From Curtobacterium caseinilyticum (lineage in GTDB: Bacteria > Actinomycetota > Actinomycetes > Actinomycetales > Microbacteriaceae), in the NCBI RefSeq assembly GCF_030363035.1, contig NZ_JAUCMN010000002.1, positions 474,890 through 538,889 on the forward strand: DNA of 64,000 nucleotides, written 5' to 3'. Position 1 is the first letter of the stretch. Each line of letters opens with the position of its first letter. Below, piece after piece: positions 27,751 through 36,204 of the stretch. Below the pieces are notes generated by a model. It had not been told where the DNA came from, did not search any database, and saw nothing but the letters and a program-made list of their open reading frames with translations. The translations under genes were made by a program, and so were the position numbers.

Positions 27751-30302
27751 TTGCAGTCCTTCGGCGCCTTGCCGTCCTTGGTGCCGTAGATCTTGACGGT
27801 CACCGCGGTGTCCTTGCTCGTCGCCGTCCCGGGTGCGGGGGCGACCGCCGCGACCTTGCACCGCGTCGAGTCGTCGCCCTTGGCGTACTCGTCGATCACC
27901 GAGACGTTCGAGAACCCGGCGTCCCCGAGCTCGGCGCGGGCGTCCTGCAGGCTCTTGCCCGGCAGGTCCGGCACGGTCGCCTGCGATCCGTCCGACGTGT
28001 ACACGGTGACACTCGAACCACGCGAGAGGTACGAGCCCGCGGCCGGCGAGGTCGACGAGACCGAACCCGGCTGTCCGCCACCGGGCTGCGCCCCGCCGTC
28101 GACGTAGTTCAGGCCGGCGCCGGCGAGCGTGGCGCGGGCGTCCTCGGCGGACTTCCCGCTCACGTCGGGCACCTGGATGCTGTTGCCGCGGATCGACGTG
28201 GACGACGGATCCGTGAAGGCTCCCGCCGGGTAGGCCTCGTTCACCGGGGTCTGCGCCTGGCGCCACACGTCGGCACGGACACCGGCGTAGGTGCCGTTCA
28301 CCCCGTTGCTGAAGTGCCGCAGGTTGAGCTTCTTGCCGTCGGTGTTGCCCTGCCAGTACGACGTCGCGACGCGCGTGCTGGAGCCGACGAGCCAGATCTG
28401 CTCGGCCTCGTCGGTGGTACCCGTCTTGGCGAACATCTGCGTGCCGTCGTAGGTCTGCGCGCCCCGCGCCGTACCACTCGTGATGGTGCGCTTCATGGCG
28501 TAGACCGCGGTCTGTGCGACGGACGGGTCGACGGCCTGCTTGCAGTCCTTCGTCTGGCCGCCGAGCTTCTTGCCCTCGTCGTTCGTGATCTGCTCGATGG
28601 CGATCGGCTTGCAGAACACACCGTTGTTGGCGATGCCGGCGTAGGCGGCGGCCATGGTCAGCGGTGCGACCTCGTTCGTGCCGAGGATGAACGAGGGGTT
28701 CTTCCGCAGCTCGGTGCCGTCGGCGCGGTGCACGCCGAAGTTCTCAGCCATGGTCTTGATGTCGCAGAGGTCCAGCTTCTGCGCCATCGAGGCGAAGGCG
28801 CCGTTGATCGAGCCGGCGGTGGCGCCGATCACGCTGTAGTTGCCGTTCTCACCGGGGGAGTCGTTGGACACCTTGAACTGCGTGTAGTCCGTCTGACCGC
28901 AGATGTTCCACGGCGACACCGTGCGGGCCGTGCCGTTGACGGTCTCGTTCAGGCCGTGGCCCGCCTTGACCCAGTCGAGCAGGGTGAACGCCTTGAACGT
29001 CGAGCCGGTCTGGAAGCCCTTCGAGCTGCCGTACTTCTCGTCGACCGCGTAGTTCAGGGACGTCGACGTGGGCGCGGACTTCAGGGACTGGTCGTAGTCC
29101 TTGTTCTGCGCCATCGTCAGGATCCGACCCGTGCCGACCTCGACGGAGTTGAGGGTCGCACCGAGCGCGATCCGTGCCTCCGCCTTGTTGTCGTACGTGT
29201 TCAGGATCTGCTTCTGCTGCGCGTTGAGTCCGATGTCCAGCGTCGTCTGGATCTGGTAGCCACCGTTGCGCCAGGCGGCGTCGCGCTCCTTCTGGCTGCT
29301 GCCGAGCTGCGACATCTCCTTGACGACCTTGACCGCGTAGTCGCAGAAGAACTGCGAGCCGTCACCGACCGACGCGCGACACCCCTGCGAGGGCGCGGTC
29401 AGCTTGACGTAGTCCTTCGGGTTCGACGCGATCGCCTGGTCGAACTGCTCCTTGGTGAGGTGCTCCTGCGCGTACATCGACTTGAGGATGACGTTGCGCC
29501 GCGCGACGTTCGCCTCGTACTTCGACGGGTTCGACAGGTTGCGGGCCTCGGGGTACTGCACGATCGCGATGAGCGAGGCTGCCTCGGCCGGGGTCAGGTC
29601 GGTCGCGTTCTTGTTGTAGTAGTGCTGCGCGGCGGCCTGCACGCCGTAGGTCTGGTCGCCGAAGTAGGCGATGTTGAGGTACCCGGTCAGGATCTCCTTG
29701 TGGGTGTACTTCTTCGCGAGGCCGATCGCGAGCTTCATCTCCTCGAGCTTGCGGGGGATGGTCTGCTCGGTCGCCTCGGCGTAGGCCTTCTGCTGCTCCT
29801 CCTTCGTCGGGAGGTCGAGGGCCTGGTTCATCTTGATGTTGCGGACGAGCTGCATCGTCAGCGTCGACCCACCGCCGGAGTCGCCGAGCCCGCCGGCGAC
29901 GCTGCCCACGCCGGCGCGGACGAGGGACGTCAGGTCGACGCCGCCGTGGTCGTAGAAGCGCTTGTCCTCGCCGTCGATCGCGGCGTTCTTCAGCTGGTCG
30001 CTGATCTGGTCGTACTTCAGTTCCTGACGGTTCTGGTCGTAGACCGTCGCGAAGTGGACCGACTTGCCGCCCTGGTACGCGTAGAGCTCGTTGCGCTGCG
30101 GGAGGTCACCGATCTCGATGTACTCCGGCAGGGACTCGAACACGCCGATGGTCGAGGTCGTCGTGACACCGGCGACGGCGATCGCGGGCGTGACCCCGAT
30201 CGTGACCAGCAGACCGGCGAGCGCGCTGAATCCGACGAAACCGACGAAGGCGCCGATCGCGGAGACGGGCTTGGTCCGCGAGGCAGACTTCTGGGCAGAC
30301 AT
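27747..30302 (-). CDS. Bifunctional penicillin-binding protein with PASTA domains
   Basis: 851 residues from ATG 30302. One N-terminal membrane anchor (GAFVGFVGFSALAGLLVTIG). The glycosyltransferase GT51 domain has EDKRFYDHGGVDLTSLVRA and GGSTLTMQLVRN. The transpeptidase domain has SxxK in TGSTFKAFTLL and the KTG box in MFAKTGTTDE. Two C-terminal PASTA repeats follow (VPDVSGKSAEDARATL and VPDLPGKSLQDARAEL). It builds and cross-links peptidoglycan outside the membrane; domain order matches PonA2-like class A enzymes. TAGGCT 7 nt upstream of the ATG suggests a leaderless mRNA. Confidence 0.96.
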   Translation of the reverse strand: MSAQKSASRTKPVSAIGAFVGFVGFSALAGLLVTIGVTPAIAVAGVTTTSTIGVFESLPEYIEIGDLPQRNELYAYQGGKSVHFATVYDQNRQELKYDQISDQLKNAAIDGEDKRFYDHGGVDLTSLVRAGVGSVAGGLGDSGGGSTLTMQLVRNIKMNQALDLPTKEEQQKAYAEATEQTIPRKLEEMKLAIGLAKKYTHKEILTGYLNIAYFGDQTYGVQAAAQHYYNKNATDLTPAEAASLIAIVQYPEARNLSNPSKYEANVARRNVILKSMYAQEHLTKEQFDQAIASNPKDYVKLTAPSQGCRASVGDGSQFFCDYAVKVVKEMSQLGSSQKERDAAWRNGGYQIQTTLDIGLNAQQKQILNTYDNKAEARIALGATLNSVEVGTGRILTMAQNKDYDQSLKSAPTSTSLNYAVDEKYGSSKGFQTGSTFKAFTLLDWVKAGHGLNETVNGTARTVSPWNICGQTDYTQFKVSNDSPGENGNYSVIGATAGSINGAFASMAQKLDLCDIKTMAENFGVHRADGTELRKNPSFILGTNEVAPLTMAAAYAGIANNGVFCKPIAIEQITNDEGKKLGGQTKDCKQAVDPSVAQTAVYAMKRTITSGTARGAQTYDGTQMFAKTGTTDEAEQIWLVGSSTRVATSYWQGNTDGKKLNLRHFSNGVNGTYAGVRADVWRQAQTPVNEAYPAGAFTDPSSTSIRGNSIQVPDVSGKSAEDARATLAGAGLNYVDGGAQPGGGQPGSVSSTSPAAGSYLSRGSSVTVYTSDGSQATVPDLPGKSLQDARAELGDAGFSNVSVIDEYAKGDDSTRCKVAAVAPAPGTATSKDTAVTVKIYGTKDGKAPKDCK

Positions 30303-30309
30303 AGGATGC

Positions 30310-30315
30310 AGCCTA
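30310..30315 (-). promoter_or_regulatory. Probable -10 element of the penicillin-binding protein gene
   Basis: TAGGCT on the minus strand, 7 nt before ATG 30302, no Shine-Dalgarno between. Confidence 0.45.
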
Positions 30316-30352
30316 AACGACGCCCACGACTGAAAGGCTGGCAAGGATCTCC

Positions 30353-30511
30353 ATGATGCGCTGGGAGTACCGCACGACGCCGTTGATCATCCACAACACG
30401 ACCGCGATCCTCAACAACTTCGGCGACGAGGGCTGGGAGCTGGTCCAGGTCGTCACGGGGCCGGAGGGCGGCCTGGTCGCCTACCTGAAGCGTCCGAAGG
30501 CCGACGCGTGA
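30353..30511 (+). CDS. Small DUF4177-type protein
   Basis: 52 residues: RWEYRTTPLI, then ILNNFGDEGWELVQVV and GLVAYLKRP. The GWELV core identifies DUF4177, a family of unknown function found in many actinobacteria upstream of ridA. Two adjacent ATGs (30353, 30356) are possible starts, with AAGGAT just before. It overlaps the RidA start by four bases and is divergent from the penicillin-binding protein gene. It is too short to appear in ordinary ORF screens. Confidence 0.88.
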   Translation: MMRWEYRTTPLIIHNTTAILNNFGDEGWELVQVVTGPEGGLVAYLKRPKADA

Positions 30512-30969
30512 GCGTCGCGGACCGTCTGGCCGAGCTCGGCATCGAGCTCCCCGGCGTCGCCGCGCCGGTCGCCGCGTACGTCCCCGCCGTGGTGACGGGA
30601 CGGTACGTGTACACGGCCGGGCAGCTGCCCTTCGTCGACGGCGCGCTGCCCGTCACCGGCAAGGTCGGTGCCGGCGTGGACGCGGAGACCGCCACCGCCC
30701 AGGCCCGCGTCGCCGCGCTCAACGCGCTCGCGGCCGTCGGGTCCGTCGCCGGGTCCCTCGACCGGGTCGCCCGCGTCGTGAAGGTCACCGTCTTCGTCGC
30801 CTCCGACGCGTCCTTCACCGGGCAGCCCGGGGTCGCGAACGGCGCGTCGACGCTCGTCGGCGAGGTCCTCGGGGACGCCGGCGTCCACGCGCGCAGCGCG
30901 GTGGGCGTCGCGGTGCTCCCGCTGGACGCGCCCGTGGAGGTCGAGCTGGTGGTGGAGTTGACCGCCTGA
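30508..30969 (+). CDS. RidA family protein (enamine/imine deaminase)
   Basis: 153 residues. VTGRYVYTAGQLPFVDG, DRVARVVKVTVFVASDASF and a C-terminal ARSAVGVAVLPLDAPVEVELVVEL define the YjgF/YER057c/UK114 fold. Members hydrolyse reactive enamines made by PLP enzymes. This belongs to the longer subgroup that pairs with DUF4177. GTG 30508 is coupled to the upstream stop. Confidence 0.92.
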   Translation: MSVADRLAELGIELPGVAAPVAAYVPAVVTGRYVYTAGQLPFVDGALPVTGKVGAGVDAETATAQARVAALNALAAVGSVAGSLDRVARVVKVTVFVASDASFTGQPGVANGASTLVGEVLGDAGVHARSAVGVAVLPLDAPVEVELVVELTA

Positions 30970-30991
30970 CGGACCGTCATCGACGCTCGTC

Positions 30992-31040
30992 ACGCGAGCC
31001 GCGCCTCCCGTCCGACCCGGTCGGGAGGCGCGGCTCGCGT
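30992..31040. repeat. Dispersed palindrome, family 1 (19-bp perfect stem)
   Basis: ACGCGAGCCGCGCCTCCCG (30992-31010) pairs with 31022-31040, with an 11-nt loop. It lies between the converging ridA and acs genes, so a bidirectional terminator role is likely here. Confidence 0.85.
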
Positions 31041-31048
31041 CGTTCCCG

Positions 31049-33001
31049 CTACATGAGTTCCGCGATGGTCGCCATGATCGTCGGGTCGGCCAGCGTGGTC
31101 GTGTCGCCGATGCGACGGCCCTCCGCAGCGTCGCGGAGGAGCCGGCGCATGATCTTGCCGGACCGCGTCTTGGGCAGCTCCGGCACCACCACGACCTGTC
31201 GCGGCTTGGCGATCGCGCCGATGCGCTTGCCGACCCAGTCACGGAGCTCCTTCACGGCGGCGTCGCGGTCGGCGCCGTCGGCGGCTTCCGCGGTCAGGAT
31301 CACGAAGGCCACGACGGCCTGACCGGTGGTCTCGTCGGCCGCACCGACGACCGCGGCCTCGGCGACGCCCTCGTGCCCGACGAGCGCCGACTCGATCTCG
31401 GCCGTCGACAGCCGGTGACCGGACACGTTCATCACGTCGTCGACCCGGCCCTGCACCCAGATGTCGCCCTGCCCGTCCAGCCGCGCGCCGTCACCGGCGA
31501 AGTACCGGCCGGGGAAGCGGTCCCAGTAGGTCTCGACGAAGCGGTCGGGATCGTTCCAGATGCCGCGGGCCATCGACGGCCACGGGTCGGTGATCGTGAG
31601 GTAGCCGCTCTCGCCGGGCTCGACGCGGTGTCCGTCCTCGTCGACGATCTCGGCGGTGATCCCCGGCAGCGGGGTCTGCGCGGCGCCGGGCTTGAGCTTC
31701 GTGACGCCGGGGAGGGCGGAGATCATGATCGCCCCGGTCTCCGTCTGCCACCACGTGTCGACGATCGGGGTGCGGTCGTGGCCGATGACCTGGCGGTACC
31801 ACTGCCACGCCTCGGGGTTGATCGGCTCGCCGACGCTGCCGAGCAGGCGGAGGGTCGCGAGGCTGCGGGCCTCCGGGATCTGTCGGCCGGCCTTCATGGC
31901 CGCCCGGACCGCGGTCGGGGCGGTGTAGAGGACGGTGACGCCGTAGGAGTCGACGAGGTCCCACCAGCGGCCGGGCTGCGGCTCGTCGGGCGTGCCCTCG
32001 TACAGCACCTGCGTGACGCCGTTCGCGAGCGGGCCGTAGACGACGTACGTGTGGCCGGTGATCCAGCCGATGTCGGCCGTGCACCAGTAGACGTCCTTCT
32101 CCGGGTGCATGTCGAAGACGTTCCGGTGCGTGTAGGCGGCCTGCGTCAGGTAGCCGCCGGAGGTGTGCACGATGCCCTTCGGCTTCCCGGTCGTGCCCGA
32201 GGTGTAGAGGATGAAGAGCGGCGTCTCGGCGGGGAAGGCCTCGGGCTCGTGCTCGGGCGCCGCCTTCGCCAGCTCGTCGTGCCACCATCGGTCGCGGTCG
32301 GTCCACGCGACGTCGTTGCCGCCGCGCTTGACGACCAGCACGTGCTCGACGCTGTCGGTGCCCTCGCCCTCGAGTGCCTCGTCGACCGCGGGCTTGAGCG
32401 GGGAGACCGCACCGCGACGCCAGCCCCCGTCGGCGGTGACGACGAGCTTCGCGCCGGCGTCCTCGATGCGGGCGCGGAGGCTCTCGGCGCTGAAGCCGCC
32501 GAACACGACGGAGTGCACGGCGCCGATGCGGGCGACCGCGAGCATGGTGACGACGGCCTCGGGGATGAGCGGCATGTAGACGACGACGCGGTCACCACGT
32601 TCGACGCCGAGGTCGGTCAGCATGTTCGCCGCGCGCTGCACCTCGGCGGTGAGCTCGGCGTAGGTGATGCGTCGGGTGTCGCCCGGAGCGCCCTCGAAGT
32701 GGATCGCGACCCGGTCGCCGTTGCCCGCCCGGACGTGCCGGTCGAGGCAGTTCTCGGCGACGTTCAGCGTGCCGTCGTCGAACCACTTCGCGAACGGCGC
32801 GCCCGTCCAGTCGAGGGTCTGCGTGAACGGCGTGCGCCAGTCGAGCAGGGAACGGGCCTGGGCTGCCCAGAACGCCTCGCGGTCGGCGGCAGCCGCCTCG
32901 TGCAGGTCCTCGCGGGCGACGGCGTCCGCCACGAACTCCGCCGGGGGAGCGAACGTGGGGCCGTCCTCGTGGCGTTCGTCGGCCTGGGTCGGTGTGGACA
33001 T
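31049..33001 (-). CDS. acs: Acetyl-CoA synthetase
   Basis: 650 residues, standard Acs length. It activates acetate with ATP and CoA. Landmarks are FILYTSGTTGKPKGIVH (A3 AMP-binding motif), WCTADIGWITGHTYVVYGPL, TWWQTETGAIMIS, GQGDIWVQGRVDDVMNVSGHRLSTAE (A8 hinge) and KTRSGKIMRRLLRD, whose Lys is the regulatory acetylation site in this family. A Shine-Dalgarno (GAGAGGA) precedes ATG 33001. With pta-ackA in the same window, both acetate routes are present. Confidence 0.98.
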   Translation of the reverse strand: MSTPTQADERHEDGPTFAPPAEFVADAVAREDLHEAAAADREAFWAAQARSLLDWRTPFTQTLDWTGAPFAKWFDDGTLNVAENCLDRHVRAGNGDRVAIHFEGAPGDTRRITYAELTAEVQRAANMLTDLGVERGDRVVVYMPLIPEAVVTMLAVARIGAVHSVVFGGFSAESLRARIEDAGAKLVVTADGGWRRGAVSPLKPAVDEALEGEGTDSVEHVLVVKRGGNDVAWTDRDRWWHDELAKAAPEHEPEAFPAETPLFILYTSGTTGKPKGIVHTSGGYLTQAAYTHRNVFDMHPEKDVYWCTADIGWITGHTYVVYGPLANGVTQVLYEGTPDEPQPGRWWDLVDSYGVTVLYTAPTAVRAAMKAGRQIPEARSLATLRLLGSVGEPINPEAWQWYRQVIGHDRTPIVDTWWQTETGAIMISALPGVTKLKPGAAQTPLPGITAEIVDEDGHRVEPGESGYLTITDPWPSMARGIWNDPDRFVETYWDRFPGRYFAGDGARLDGQGDIWVQGRVDDVMNVSGHRLSTAEIESALVGHEGVAEAAVVGAADETTGQAVVAFVILTAEAADGADRDAAVKELRDWVGKRIGAIAKPRQVVVVPELPKTRSGKIMRRLLRDAAEGRRIGDTTTLADPTIMATIAELM

Positions 33002-33040
33002 CGGTGTCCTCTCGCGTCGGTGCGGCAGTGGTGCAGTCGG

Positions 33041-33046
33041 AGACTA
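33041..33046 (-). promoter_or_regulatory. Possible -10 element of acs
   Basis: TAGTCT on the minus strand, about 40 bases before the acs start; the -35 region is weak. Confidence 0.35.
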
Positions 33047-33111
33047 CCCCTCGGCCTCGGGGCGGCTGCGACCACGGCCGGGTGGTCCCGGGAGGATCCG
33101 GCCAGGGGGTT

Positions 33112-33142
33112 GGCGAGCAGGGCCGTTCATGGGGTACAGTGG
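33112..33142 (+). promoter_or_regulatory. Promoter of the 6C RNA
   Basis: TTGGCG (33112-33117) and TACAGT (33137-33142), 19-nt spacer. This places the transcript start near 33149. Confidence 0.55.
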
Positions 33143-33148
33143 TTCCTG

Positions 33149-33245
33149 CCGGACTCGTTTCCGGCGGCACCGGGCCGGATTCCCCCCAATCCACCGATGT
33201 CAGGCGGCACCAGTTCCCCCCAACCGGTGCCGCCTCTTCTTTTTT
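33149..33245 (+). ncRNA. 6C RNA
   Basis: Two hairpins each display six cytosines in the loop, the defining feature of actinobacterial 6C RNA. They are GGATT-CCCCCC-AATCC (33179-33194) and a long stem AGGCGGCACC...GGTGCCGCCT (33204-33237) with loop CCCCCC. The second stem runs into CTTCTTTTTT, an intrinsic terminator. A small CCGGA/TCCGG stem precedes them. The RNA is described next to pilus and partitioning genes in many Actinobacteria, and here the Tad ATPase gene follows. The C-rich loops are thought to pair with G-rich mRNA leaders. The start is estimated from the promoter. Confidence 0.92.
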
Positions 33246-33249
33246 GTCC

Positions 33250-33541
33250 GACGCGTGTCGTGCATCCCTCGACTCGGACGCCGGGTGATCCGCACGGCTG
33301 CGCCGAACGGTGGACAGAACGGTCCACGGTGTCGTTGCACGCGCTGGGTGCTCCGACGCGGTCGAGGTCACCTCGCGCGGAGCGGACAGGCACCCGGTTC
33401 CCCGTTCGGTCGACTCCTCGATCCGCAGGACCGAACGGGGTACGGCTTTGCGTTTCGGGGGACAAACGTGACCGTTGGTGGTGGCCATCGACGTTGTGCA
33501 CAGCACACACGGACTCCTCCTGCCCGCAGCCGGCGCCGCCC
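33250..33541. other. Non-coding stretch with a 12-bp inverted repeat before the Tad genes
   Basis: No convincing gene. CCCCGTTCGGTC (33400-33411) pairs perfectly with 33429-33440 across a 17-nt loop, and a smaller GTGGAC/GTCCAC pair sits at 33310-33327. Either could be an operator or an RNA hairpin in the leader of the Tad operon. In other actinobacteria a CpaE/Ssd-like gene often lies here; none is visible. Confidence 0.4.
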
Positions 33542-33547
33542 TACCGT
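33542..33547 (+). promoter_or_regulatory. Possible -10 element of tadA, leaderless spacing
   Basis: TACCGT ends 6 nt before ATG 33554. Confidence 0.4.
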
Positions 33548-33553
33548 CGACGC

Positions 33554-34651
33554 ATGCACCGACACCGCGCCGAGGTCCCCGAGTCCGACCGACGTCCGAC
33601 CGACCGGGCGGCCACCGGGTCGGTGTCGGGAACGCCGGCGTCGGGGACGTCCGGCCGGGCAGCGCCGGTGCCCTTCCTGCCCGGCGCCGAGCGCGCCCGC
33701 CGACGTCGCGCGCTCGACACCTCGGTGTTCGAGGAACTCGCCGCCCTCGTCGCCGACGCCGCCACGACCGACGTGCTGGTGCTCGGAGGGCGCGGCACCT
33801 GGGTGGACCGCGGGCACGGGCTCGAGCGCGCGCGTCCGGAGCTGTCCGAACGCCGCGTGCGCGCCCTCGCAGCGGAGCTCGTCGCGCTCGGCGGGCGGCA
33901 CGTCGACGAGTCCACGCCGTGTGCGGACGTCCGGCACGGCGACGGCGTCCGGGTGCACGTGGTCCTCGCACCGGTGTCGGTGGGCGGGACCGCGCTCTCC
34001 ATCCGGCTGCCGCGACCGGAGCGGCCGACCCTCGACGGCCTCGAGCGGCTCGGAGCCTTCCGGACCGTGCCGCGTGCGGTGCTCGAGGCAGCGGTGGCCG
34101 ACCGACGCAACGTCCTCGTCACGGGTGCGACCGGGAGCGGCAAGACCACCCTGCTCGCGGCGGTACTGGGCGCGGTACCGCACGACGAACGCATCGTGAC
34201 CGTCGAGGACACCGCCGAACTGCGCGTCGACCACCCGCACGTCGTGTCGCTCGAGGCACGGCAGGCGAACGCCGAGGGTGCCGGGGCACTCGGCCTCGAC
34301 CGCCTGGTGCGCGAGGCCCTGCGGATGCGACCCGACCGCCTGGTGGTCGGGGAGTGCCGCGGCGCCGAGGTCCGCGACCTCCTCGGCGCCCTCAACACCG
34401 GGCACGACGGCGGTGCCGGGACACTCCACGCGAACGGGCTCCCCGACGTCGGTGCCCGGCTCGAGGCGCTCGGGGCACTGGCGGGGCTCGGACCGCAGGC
34501 GCTCGCCCGGCAGGTCGTCAGCGCGGTCGACCTGGTCGTGCACGTCGAGCGGCGGGCGTCGTGGCGCGGGGTGACGGCGATCGGCACGTGCACGATCGAC
34601 CGCGACGGCAGGCTCGAGGTCCGCACGTCCCGGGGGACCGCACCCCGGTGA
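33554..34651 (+). CDS. tadA: TadA/CpaF-type pilus assembly ATPase
   Basis: 365 residues. Secretion ATPase of the Tad (tight adherence) pilus, type II/IV superfamily. After a poorly conserved ~45-residue N-terminus comes the CpaF-like N-domain, then Walker A VTGATGSGKTTLL (Lys197), the Asp box ERIVTVEDTAELR, Walker B RPDRLVVGECRGAEVRDLL and the His box NTGHDGGAGTLHAN. ATG 33554 has no Shine-Dalgarno but TACCGT 6 nt upstream. The following gene overlaps its stop by four bases. Confidence 0.93.
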   Translation: MHRHRAEVPESDRRPTDRAATGSVSGTPASGTSGRAAPVPFLPGAERARRRRALDTSVFEELAALVADAATTDVLVLGGRGTWVDRGHGLERARPELSERRVRALAAELVALGGRHVDESTPCADVRHGDGVRVHVVLAPVSVGGTALSIRLPRPERPTLDGLERLGAFRTVPRAVLEAAVADRRNVLVTGATGSGKTTLLAAVLGAVPHDERIVTVEDTAELRVDHPHVVSLEARQANAEGAGALGLDRLVREALRMRPDRLVVGECRGAEVRDLLGALNTGHDGGAGTLHANGLPDVGARLEALGALAGLGPQALARQVVSAVDLVVHVERRASWRGVTAIGTCTIDRDGRLEVRTSRGTAPR

Positions 34652-35535
34652 GGCGCACGACCGCGGCCCGCGACCCGGTCGCCGTCGCGCGCGTCCTGGA
34701 CCAGGTGGCGGTCCTCGTGGCAGCCGGTGTGCCGCCGCCTCGTGCCTGGACGCTCGTCGGGGGCCGCCCGGACGACCCCTCACCGGCGTGGCAGGACGTC
34801 CGGGTCGTCCTCGAGGTCGCCGACCGCACCGGGGCGCCGTCGGCCACCGCGCTGCGGTCGCTCTCCGCGGCGATGCGGCGGAGCGCGTCGGCAGACCGAG
34901 CCGTCCTCGTCGCGCTCGCCGGTCCCCGGGCGAGTGCACGGGTCGTCCTGGCCCTCCCGATCCTCGGGCTGGCGCTGGGGACGGTGTGGGGAGCGGGGGC
35001 GCTCGAGGTCCTCCTGACCACACCGGTCGGCTGGGCGTGCTGCGTGACGGCGGCGGGGCTCGTCGCCGTCGGTCAGCGGTGGTCGCGGCGCATGGTGCTG
35101 TGGGCGACCCCGGACGGACACGTCCCGGGGATCGAGCTCGACGCCTGGGCCGTCGCACTGTCCGGTGGTGGCTCGTGGCAGGCGGCGGAGACCACGGTGC
35201 GCGAAGCCCTCGCTGCGCGTCCGGCCGACGCCCGTCCAGCACGGCCCGCGGGTTCCGCACGGCCCGCGGGTTCCGCACGGGCCGAGGCGGACGCGCGGCT
35301 GCGCGAGGTGCTGGACCTCAGTCGTCGGGCAGGGGTGCCCGCGGCGGCGCTCCTGCGTGCTGCGGCGGAGGACCTCCGTGACGACGCCGCCGCGGCCGGG
35401 CTGGCCGCGGCGGAGCGGTTGGGCGTCCGGCTCGTGCTGCCGCTCGGCACCTGTGTCCTGCCGGCGTTCGTCCTGCTCGGGGTCGTCCCGGTGGTCGTCG
35501 GGGTCCTCTCCTCCACCGTCGACGGCATCCGCTGA
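34648..35535 (+). CDS. Type II secretion F-domain protein (TadB/TadC-like)
   Basis: 295 residues. Inner-membrane platform of a Tad pilus. Hydrophobic segments occur at ~105-125 (VVLALPILGLALGTVWG), ~132-150 and ~265-285 (LPLGTCVLPAFVLLGVVPVVVG). EVLDLSRRAGVPAAALLRAAAEDLR is the GspF/TadC cytoplasmic motif. Only one F-domain gene is present here, where longer Tad loci have separate tadB and tadC. A small near-direct repeat (ARPAGSARPAGSAR) marks a flexible loop. GTG 34648 is coupled to tadA. Confidence 0.85.
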   Translation: MRRTTAARDPVAVARVLDQVAVLVAAGVPPPRAWTLVGGRPDDPSPAWQDVRVVLEVADRTGAPSATALRSLSAAMRRSASADRAVLVALAGPRASARVVLALPILGLALGTVWGAGALEVLLTTPVGWACCVTAAGLVAVGQRWSRRMVLWATPDGHVPGIELDAWAVALSGGGSWQAAETTVREALAARPADARPARPAGSARPAGSARAEADARLREVLDLSRRAGVPAAALLRAAAEDLRDDAAAAGLAAAERLGVRLVLPLGTCVLPAFVLLGVVPVVVGVLSSTVDGIR

Positions 35536-35632
35536 ACCGTCCACAGACCGCTCCCGCCGACCTCGGTGCGCCGCGGTGGTCGGCGATCGTCGACGTCACG
35601 ACAGCACGACCACAGAGAGAAGGAGAACGGCG

Positions 35633-35863
35633 ATGACCGACACCACCACCCCGGACCGACGACGCAGCGGAGTGAGGCGGGCACGACAGGAGCACCGCAA
35701 GGCACCCCTGCGGGTCGCCGACGACCGGGGATCGGCCACGGCGGAGTACGCGGTCGTGATCCTCGCGGCGGTCGCCTTCGCGGGGGTCCTCGTCGCGGTG
35801 ATGCGCTCGGGCGAGGTCCAGCAGATCCTGACCGACCTCGTCCGCGGGGCACTCGTCCCGTGA
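35633..35863 (+). CDS. DUF4244 small Flp-like pilin protein
   Basis: 76 residues. A basic N-terminus (DRRRSGVRRARQEHRKAP) is followed by DDRGSATAEYAVVILAAVAFAGVLV, a class III/Flp-type pilin hydrophobic segment with the TAEYAVV signature, and a short C-terminus. It matches DUF4244, the Flp-like member of actinobacterial Tad loci. AGAGAGAAGGAGA precedes ATG 35633. It is likely the major structural subunit. No prepilin peptidase gene is in the window. Confidence 0.88.
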   Translation: MTDTTTPDRRRSGVRRARQEHRKAPLRVADDRGSATAEYAVVILAAVAFAGVLVAVMRSGEVQQILTDLVRGALVP

Positions 35864-36204
35864 CCGGAGGGGCCCGGCGGACCGCGGACCGGGGCAGCGT
35901 GAGCGTCGAGTTCGCGGTCGCGCTGCCCGTCGTCGCGGTCGTCCTCGTCTCGCTCGTCGCCGGCGTCGTGCTCGCCGACCGGCTCGGTCGGTACCAGGCG
36001 GCCGCGGGCGTCGCGGCGCGGGCGCTCGGCCGGGGCGACGACCGGTCGGCCGCCGCGGCGCTGGCCGACGGCGCTCCGAGGACCTCGTCCACCGTGCGGC
36101 ACGAGGCCGGGCTCGTCTGCGTCGTCGTCGCCGGTCGGGCCACCGGTCCGTTCGCGCTCCTGCCGCTCCGTGCGACCGGTTGCGCTGCGGAGGGCGGGCG
36201 GTGA
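35860..36204 (+). CDS. tadE: TadE-family minor pilin
   Basis: 114 residues. DRGSVSVEFAVALPVVAVVLVSLVAGVVL is the TadE hydrophobic N-terminal segment with the Glu5-type residue, followed by YQAAAGVAARALGRGD, a pattern common to TadE proteins, and one C-terminal Cys pair (GLVCVV, ATGCAAE). GTG 35860 overlaps the DUF4244 stop by four bases. Confidence 0.87.
   Translation: MTGGARRTADRGSVSVEFAVALPVVAVVLVSLVAGVVLADRLGRYQAAAGVAARALGRGDDRSAAAALADGAPRTSSTVRHEAGLVCVVVAGRATGPFALLPLRATGCAAEGGR

Noticed and set aside
28314..30356. 680-codon plus-strand frame opposite the penicillin-binding protein
   Set aside because: Composition (Val/Leu/Arg repeats such as VLLVDRVVQGR) is that of an antisense shadow; the minus-strand gene has full domain support.
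33250..33553. A CpaE/Ssd-like or other gene upstream of tadA
   Set aside because: No frame shows a Walker motif or coherent hydrophobic pattern; frames here are short or run antisense.
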